From JACVCJ01 sp052437175 (lineage in GTDB: Bacteria; Bacteroidota; Bacteroidia; CAIKAF01), in assembly GCA_052437175.1 (NCBI GenBank), contig JBQVOK010000004.1:62001-126000 (forward strand): a DNA stretch of 64,000 nucleotides, written 5' to 3'. How positions within the stretch are numbered: the first letter of the stretch is position 1; each line of letters begins with the position of its first letter. A program made the position numbers and the translations under genes. Shown here piece by piece: positions 59,182 to 64,000 of this stretch. The notes beneath the pieces are model-generated. The model ran no database searches, was not told the origin of the DNA, and worked only from the letters and a program-made list of their open reading frames with translations.

Positions 59182-59993
59182 GAAATTGGCAAACCATCAA
59201 GGAATACAGCGATATCCGTTTCGAATTTTTCGAAGGCATCGCCAAGGTTACCATCAACCGGCCACAGGTATACAATGCCTTCCGCCCGGAAACCAATAAA
59301 CAGATGATCGAGGCATTCGATATATGCCGTGAACGCCAGGACATACGCGTGGTGATACTCACCGGTGCCGGCGATAAGGCATTCTGCAGCGGAGGCGATC
59401 AGAACGTAAAAGGCGTAGGTGGTTATATCGGCGAAGATGGCGTTCCCCGCCTCAACGTGCTCGACCTGCACAAACGCATCCGCTCGCTGCCCAAGCCCGT
59501 AATTGCTATGGTAAACGGCTATGCCATCGGGGGCGGACACGTACTGCACGTGGTGTGCGACCTTACCATTGCTTCGGACAATGCCCGTTTTGGACAGACG
59601 GGTCCCAAGGTGGGCAGTTTCGACGCCGGTTTCGGATCCTCGTACCTGGCGCGCCACGTAGGCCAGAAGAAAGCCCGCGAGATCTGGTTCCTGTGTAACC
59701 AGTACACCGCTGCCGAAGCCGAGCAGATGGGTATGGTGAACAAAGTGGTAAGCCTGCCCGAACTGGAAGATACTACGGTGGAATGGTGCAAAACCATTAT
59801 GAAACGTTCGCCGCTGGCCCTGCGCATGATCAAACGTGGTCTCAATGCCGAACTGGACGGGCAGACCGGTATCATGGAATTTGCCGGTGACGCCACCCTG
59901 ATGTACTACCTGATGGAAGAAGCCCAGGAAGGTAAAAAGGCTTTCCTGGAAAAACGCGATCCCGAATTCGGAAAATACCCGCTGTTCCCTTAA
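59178..59993 (+). CDS. menB: 1,4-dihydroxy-2-naphthoyl-CoA synthase
   Basis: Closes the second ring of the naphthoquinone from succinylbenzoyl-CoA. The 271-residue crotonase-fold protein has the oxyanion-hole stretch GAGDKAFCSGGDQNVKGVGGY (about 58-78), MVNGYAIGGGHVLHVVCD, QTGPKVGSFDAGFGSSYLAR and a C-terminal NRD/Tyr-type tail PEFGKYPLFP. The ATG overlaps the menD stop by ATGA. It ends the menF-menD-menB cluster; menC and menE are not in view. A strong bidirectional terminator follows. Confidence 0.95.
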   Translation: MRNWQTIKEYSDIRFEFFEGIAKVTINRPQVYNAFRPETNKQMIEAFDICRERQDIRVVILTGAGDKAFCSGGDQNVKGVGGYIGEDGVPRLNVLDLHKRIRSLPKPVIAMVNGYAIGGGHVLHVVCDLTIASDNARFGQTGPKVGSFDAGFGSSYLARHVGQKKAREIWFLCNQYTAAEAEQMGMVNKVVSLPELEDTTVEWCKTIMKRSPLALRMIKRGLNAELDGQTGIMEFAGDATLMYYLMEEAQEGKKAFLEKRDPEFGKYPLFP

Positions 59994-60015
59994 GAACACG
60001 GTTTTCATAAAATAC

Positions 60016-60050
60016 AAAAGGACCTCGCTGACAGTGAGGTCCTTTTTTTT
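60016..60050. terminator. Bidirectional terminator between menB and the S4 gene
   Basis: AAAAGGACCTC (60016-60026) and GAGGTCCTTTT (60036-60046) pair over 11 bases around a nine-base loop. T run after on the plus strand; on the minus strand the stem ends in TTTTG. Confidence 0.93.
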
Positions 60051-60069
60051 ATGCCTGTTGTTTTTTGTA

Positions 60070-60447
60070 CTATTCGTCGTCTTCGTCTACCATGAAATCT
60101 TCCATTTCGCGGCGGTCTTTTTTGGTGGGGCGCCCGGCACCGGGATCACGGCGTACCACGGAAACGAACTTCAGCGATTCCAGCTTCAGGATCTCTGTTT
60201 CGGGCGTAATGTCTTCCACGAATTGTTCGGCCAGTTTCGGCGAAACCCTGGAGTTCGGGAAAGCCAGCACGCGGTAACGCCGGGTGATGGGCCCTTTTTT
60301 CATTTCCAGCGTGTCACCCGCTTTCAGTTCCCGGGCGGGTTTCACGTTATCGCCGTGCAGTTTTACCTTGCCTCCGTTACAGGCATCGGTAGCCATCGTA
60401 CGGGTCTTGAACAGGCGCACGCACCACAGGTATTTATCAATGCGCAT
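60070..60447 (-). CDS. S4-domain RNA-binding protein (Hsp15/HslR-like)
   Basis: A 125-residue protein with an S4 RNA-binding domain in its first 65 residues (RIDKYLWCVRLFKTRTMATDACNGGKVKL, NVKPARELKAGDTL). Relatives such as E. coli Hsp15 bind stalled 50S subunits with nascent chains; the match is to the Hsp15 group rather than RluA-type. The C-terminal tail is acidic (EDFMVDEDDE). It is separated from the upstream BNR-repeat gene by 15 bases on the same strand. Confidence 0.88.
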   Translation of the reverse strand: MRIDKYLWCVRLFKTRTMATDACNGGKVKLHGDNVKPARELKAGDTLEMKKGPITRRYRVLAFPNSRVSPKLAEQFVEDITPETEILKLESLKFVSVVRRDPGAGRPTKKDRREMEDFMVDEDDE

Positions 60448-60462
60448 GGGTAGTGTTTCTCC

Positions 60463-63012
60463 TTATTTTATCACCAGTTTTTTGCTGGTCTTGTGTTTCC
60501 CCGAAAGTATCTCAACGGTATACAGGCCGGCCCGCCATCCGCTTACGTCCAGGGTATGATTCTTGATATTGCTTACTTTCTGTGTATATACTTTTTTACC
60601 GTCAATGCCGTAAATACTGATCTCCGCGGCAGGCAGCACCTGGTCGCTGTACAGCGTTACCGATTCTGAAGCCGGGTTGGGGAACAGGTTCACGCTGATA
60701 TCAGCCGTTTCGGCGGGTTCCAGGCCAATGTAGGGATCGGTATTGATAATGGTATTCTGCACCGGTATTTCCCATATACCCCGTCCGTAGGTGGCTGCAC
60801 GCAGGCGGGCAAAGGCCGGGGTAACTTCCAGCTCGGTCACCGATACATTGGGCAGACTATCGCCGTACACTTCCCACTGGCTCATGGTTTTGTCGGTGAA
60901 ATACACCCCCAGGTCGGTGCCGATGAACAGCCCGTTCTCGGCACTGCGTTCGGTTTCGATACAGTTTACCGATACATTGGGCAGGTTCAGCGTAATGTTC
61001 TGCCAGGTCTGTCCGCCGTTCACGCTTTTAAACACTTTGTTGGCGGCCGAATAGCCCGATAGGGTCACGTATACGATCTTGGGGTTCCAGTCGTCCACGG
61101 CAATATAGGATACGCGAACGGCCGATCCGGGCGAGGTAACGGGCAGGCCTGCCGTAATATTGGTCCAGTTGTTACCGAAATCTTCGCTTATGTAAACCCT
61201 GCGGGGCGACGATGCATATACTACCGACATGCTGTTGTCGCATACCGCAATGCAGTTGATATCGGCACTGGCCTCAAAAACCGGTGAAACTTCCGTCCAG
61301 GCAAAACCACCGTCAGCCGACTGGTATACTTTATCGAAACCGCCGTACATCAGGTCCGGGCTTTGCGGTACCAGGGTGTAGGGCGTGATCCAGGGGCCGG
61401 TAACCGGACTGCCGAGGTTCACAAAGGAAAAACCGCCGTCGTCGCTGCGGTTCAGGCTACCGAACTGGTAAGTGGTATACATGATATCCGCGTCGGTAGG
61501 GTGGGTCATGGCTTCCATACCATCGCCGCCGGTACCGTGCATCCAGCCGCTGGGGCGCATTACCCGGGAGCCGTTGTCCTGCGATCCGGAAACCACAATA
61601 TTGGGGTTCAGGTTCGAGGTGCTCAGCCTGTAGAATTGCGTTACGGCCATATCATTGGAGTACAACAGCCAGATCTGTGTATCGGGCTTGTACTCGAACA
61701 CACCGCCGTCGCAACCCGTCCACATGCGGTTGGTGATCGGGTGAAAGCCGAGATAGTGAATATCGGCATGCACATAGGGTGTAGAGGCCGCACCGGTCCA
61801 GTGCCCGATGATCTGGAATGTGCTGCCGCCGTTGGTACTGCGCCAGATATTGACACCGCCTACGATCAGGAAATCGGGATCGGTGTTCGAAACGGCAATG
61901 TCCAGGTCATACCAGGCCTGTCCGGCATTGTCGAGCCCGTCGGCATCGTAGCCCAGCAGGTTCGGGAAGTTATGCATCTGGGTCCAGCTCTGGCCCTGGT
62001 CGGTAGTACGTATGGTAGCGCCGTAGGAACTGCCGTTGGCCATTACCACGTAGGCATACATACTGTCGGCCGGTGTCACGGCCAGTTTCATGCGGCCGGT
62101 AACCGCCGGAAATCCGTTGTTGATAATGGTCCAGGTGGCACCGGCATCAGAACTGAAGCGGATGTCATTGTCCGTAACCGCGTACAGTTTATGGTAGTGC
62201 CCGGGTACAAATTCCATATCTTCTACCGAAACGTTCAGGAGCGGGGTCCAGGTGGCGCCGGCATCGGTAGATTTGCTGATACCGCTGGTAGTAGCGGCAT
62301 ACAGCATGGAGGTATCCTGCGGGTTCATGAGCAGGCGGGTAACGGTGCTGCCCGAAAATTGTCCGAAACTCAGTCCCGTAGGGTTCCAGGTAGTGCCGCC
62401 GTCGGTCGATTTCAGCACGCCCATCGAATAGGAATCGCCTGCATCCCGGTCGCCGGAAGCCACGTAAAGGGTTTGGGGATTCAGCGGGTTGATGACAATA
62501 TCGCTGGTACCGATGGAATTGAGAAAGTCGAAGTTCGATTCCCAGTTCTGGCCGCCGTTATGGCTTATCCAGAGCCCGCCCGAAGGCGCTGCGGCATAAA
62601 TGGTATTGCTGTCGGTAGGGTGAAAGGCCACGGCATTGATACGGCCTATCCCTTTGGTATTGGAAACGCCGGATGGTGCGGTAAGCGGGCCTATGTTCTT
62701 CCATACGCTGTTGATGGACTTGGACTGTGGCATACCTCTGTGCGCCGCCAGGGCATTCAGCAGCACTTCGGGTTTTACATAGCTGCCGTCCTCGGCTAGG
62801 CGGTTCTGGGTGAACCATTCCCAGCGCTTGTACTGCTTAATGCCGCTGCCCTTCGAATGCAGGGGATTGCGGGTGCCCCAGTACTCTTCAAACGCTTTTT
62901 GTTTTTCAGCAAAGCCGGCGTTGCTTTTCCAGACCCCGATCCAATCCGGTGTCTGGGCAACGGCGCTCAGCATGCCGCTACTCAGTGCGAGAAGTAAAAT
63001 GCTTTTCTTCAT
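60463..63012 (-). CDS. Type IX secretion cargo protein with BNR/Asp-box repeats
   Basis: An 849-residue secreted protein: signal peptide ending AVAQ (residue 20), then a sialidase-like or VPS10-type beta-propeller with at least nine Asp-box phrases (STDGGTTWNPTG, STDAGATWTPL, SSDAGATWTII, TTDQGQSWTQM, STNGGSTFQII, SDDGGFSFVNL, SADGGFAWTEV, SEDFGNNWTNI, SVNGGQTWQNI), and a C-terminal sorting domain of about 75 residues (LFPNPASESVTL ... GIDGKKVYTQ ... GLYTVEI ... KKLVIK). The sorting domain means surface display or release via the Por system. Enzymatic activity is not evident. Confidence 0.88.
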   Translation of the reverse strand: MKKSILLLALSSGMLSAVAQTPDWIGVWKSNAGFAEKQKAFEEYWGTRNPLHSKGSGIKQYKRWEWFTQNRLAEDGSYVKPEVLLNALAAHRGMPQSKSINSVWKNIGPLTAPSGVSNTKGIGRINAVAFHPTDSNTIYAAAPSGGLWISHNGGQNWESNFDFLNSIGTSDIVINPLNPQTLYVASGDRDAGDSYSMGVLKSTDGGTTWNPTGLSFGQFSGSTVTRLLMNPQDTSMLYAATTSGISKSTDAGATWTPLLNVSVEDMEFVPGHYHKLYAVTDNDIRFSSDAGATWTIINNGFPAVTGRMKLAVTPADSMYAYVVMANGSSYGATIRTTDQGQSWTQMHNFPNLLGYDADGLDNAGQAWYDLDIAVSNTDPDFLIVGGVNIWRSTNGGSTFQIIGHWTGAASTPYVHADIHYLGFHPITNRMWTGCDGGVFEYKPDTQIWLLYSNDMAVTQFYRLSTSNLNPNIVVSGSQDNGSRVMRPSGWMHGTGGDGMEAMTHPTDADIMYTTYQFGSLNRSDDGGFSFVNLGSPVTGPWITPYTLVPQSPDLMYGGFDKVYQSADGGFAWTEVSPVFEASADINCIAVCDNSMSVVYASSPRRVYISEDFGNNWTNITAGLPVTSPGSAVRVSYIAVDDWNPKIVYVTLSGYSAANKVFKSVNGGQTWQNITLNLPNVSVNCIETERSAENGLFIGTDLGVYFTDKTMSQWEVYGDSLPNVSVTELEVTPAFARLRAATYGRGIWEIPVQNTIINTDPYIGLEPAETADISVNLFPNPASESVTLYSDQVLPAAEISIYGIDGKKVYTQKVSNIKNHTLDVSGWRAGLYTVEILSGKHKTSKKLVIK

Positions 63013-63108
63013 TGTGTGTGTTTATGAGTAGTAAATATACGAATTGAAACGTAAATATTCCTGTAGCCTGATTCAGAATAATTTGGAATTATTTTTAACA
63101 TTTTTTAG

Positions 63109-63116
63109 TATATTTG
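63109..63116 (+). promoter_or_regulatory. -7 box of the SGNH-like gene
   Basis: TATATTTG is an exact match to TAnnTTTG, 31 bases before the ATG; a TTTG (63082-63085) lies 23 bases upstream of it. Confidence 0.45.
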
Positions 63117-63147
63117 GAGCCTATACACACACACAACACAGGACATT

Positions 63148-64000
63148 ATGAAAAAAACACTATTTACCCTGGGCCTGGCCTTGCTGTGCCTGCAGCTCAG
63201 TGCCCAGCAGAGGACCAAAAGGGTCTTGTTCCTCGGCAACAGCTACATCTATACCAACAACATGCCCCAGATGCTGAAGGATATGGCAGCCTCAGCGGGC
63301 GACACCGTATTGTTCGACAGCAATACGCCCGGTGGGCACACCTTTCAGCAGCATAGCTTTAACAGCACCAGCCTGGCCAAACTGGCGGCAGGCAACTGGG
63401 ATTACGTGGTATTGCAGGAACAAAGTCAGCTGCCGGCATTTCCCGAAGCCCAGGTGCAGCTGGACGTGTATCCCTATGCAAAGCTACTGGACAGCCTGGC
63501 GCATCAGTCGAGCCCCTGTGCCGAGACGGTTTTTTACATGACCTGGGGGCGCAAGAACGGCGATGCGGCAAACTGCGGCTTTTATGCACCGCTGTGCACC
63601 TACCAGGGTATGGACAGCCTGCTGAACCTGCGTTACCGCACCATGGCCGCAGACAACGAGGCGCTGCTTTCGCCGGTAGGGGCGGTGTGGCGCTATCTCC
63701 GCACGAATTCGCCGGGTATTGAACTCTACCAGGCAGACGAGAGTCATCCTTCCCTGGCCGGTTCCTACGCAGCGGCCTGTTGTTTTTATACCGTTTTTTT
63801 CCGTAAAGATCCGGCACTGCTCAGCTACACAGCTTCGCTCCCCGCCGCAGATGCTGCTACGATACGCAATGCGGTACGCACCGTGGTATACCAGGACCTG
63901 CCCGAATGGCATGTGGGCGGGTACGATCCGCAGGCCGGGTTTAGCTTACAGGAAGATACCCTGGGACACATCCTGCTTACGAATACCTCACAGAATGCCG
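63148..64000 (+). CDS. Secreted SGNH/DUF4886-like protein, 3' truncated by window edge
   Basis: The first 284 residues of a secreted protein: signal peptide MKKTLFTLGLALLCLQLSAQ, then KRVLFLGNSYIYTNNMPQML, where GNSY is the block I nucleophile position of DUF4886/SGNH hydrolases, VVLQEQSQLP (about 91) and the catalytic block V ADESHPSLAGSYAAACCFY (about 198). It probably hydrolyses an ester. The end is outside the window; the tail beginning near 250 (DLPEWHVGGYDPQAGFSL) suggests a further beta domain, perhaps a type IX sorting domain. Confidence 0.8.
   Translation, partial: MKKTLFTLGLALLCLQLSAQQRTKRVLFLGNSYIYTNNMPQMLKDMAASAGDTVLFDSNTPGGHTFQQHSFNSTSLAKLAAGNWDYVVLQEQSQLPAFPEAQVQLDVYPYAKLLDSLAHQSSPCAETVFYMTWGRKNGDAANCGFYAPLCTYQGMDSLLNLRYRTMAADNEALLSPVGAVWRYLRTNSPGIELYQADESHPSLAGSYAAACCFYTVFFRKDPALLSYTASLPAADAATIRNAVRTVVYQDLPEWHVGGYDPQAGFSLQEDTLGHILLTNTSQNA

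Noticed and set aside
61363..62799. 478-codon plus-strand frame opposite the BNR-repeat protein
   Set aside because: Gly/Val/His-rich, low complexity, no signal peptide or domain; it arises from the repeated Asp-box codons on the other strand.
1..64000. CRISPR arrays, insertion sequences, prophage or integrase genes
   Set aside because: No regularly spaced repeats, transposase, integrase or phage structural genes were seen on either strand.

Overview
The window is a chromosomal segment of a Bacteroidota bacterium, probably of the Chitinophagales/Sphingobacteriales grade (inference from gene content). The signs are a menaquinone pathway (menF-menD-menB plus ubiE/menG), the type IX secretion protein PorT with a cargo protein carrying the C-terminal sorting domain, DUF5686/carboxypeptidase-regulatory, DUF1573 and BT_3928-type proteins, bacillithiol synthesis (BshC), many lipoproteins, and at least sixteen -7 elements of the Bacteroidota form TAnnTTTG in place of an E. 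coli -10 box. I see no phage, insertion sequence, CRISPR array, rRNA or tRNA. Coding density is very high and many genes overlap by 1-29 bases.

Layout. 1-2.7 kb: 3' end of clpB, then (minus) marC and a threonine synthase. 2.7-6.4 kb: two glycosyltransferases (GT2, GT9), purT and an RluA-type pseudouridine synthase in one run. 6.4-9.9 kb: a MarR regulator flanked by two copies of a 15-base site, bshC and a secreted unknown. 10.0-12.8 kb: rpmE2, then an AT-richer island with its own promoter, a palindrome, a terminator-like leader, a probably frameshifted lipoprotein, a beta-propeller-like lipoprotein and a CxxC lipoprotein. 13-16.7 kb: GNAT, a FAD monooxygenase, murI and a Tat-type thioredoxin-reductase-like flavoprotein. 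16.7-17.1 kb: non-coding, with a candidate small RNA on the minus strand. 17.1-22.1 kb (minus): lipoproteins, S41 protease, purC, phoH. 22.1-25.1 kb (plus): SAM hydroxide adenosyltransferase, ABM monooxygenase, GGGP synthase, pnuC and a nicotinamide-riboside-kinase-like ATPase, tightly overlapped. 25.1-29.4 kb (minus): an hldE-type heptose kinase, trkH, ubiE and porT. 29.6-33 kb: DUF5686 protein, RidA, secreted rhodanese. 33-38.2 kb: Smr and phosphomannomutase operon, TatD-like hydrolase, tcdA, a small secreted protein. 38.3-44.2 kb: DoxX-type fusion protein, a secreted unknown, GT-C membrane protein, rocD. 44.3-47.9 kb: rlmD, a TPMT-like methyltransferase, a 39-residue lipoprotein, metK. 47.9-49.6 kb: a B12-binding MerR (CarH/LitR type) and an ECF sigma factor. 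49.7-55.4 kb: sppA, GH3-family enzyme, a secreted unknown, deoxynucleoside kinase, folE. 55.4-60 kb: OmpA-family protein and menF-menD-menB. 60-64 kb: S4 protein, a BNR-repeat type IX cargo protein, and the start of a secreted SGNH/DUF4886-like protein that runs off the end.

How it fits together. Most genes are housekeeping: nucleotide, NAD, quinone, SAM, cell wall and LPS/heptose metabolism, plus RNA modification. The less ordinary material is regulatory and small: a probable light/B12 switch (MerR-B12 plus ECF) with a strong palindrome between the genes but no carotenoid genes in view, a MarR-bshC pair with duplicated operator-like sites, a candidate small RNA, divergent promoters whose -7 boxes lie face to face two bases apart, and the 10.4-12.8 kb lipoprotein island.
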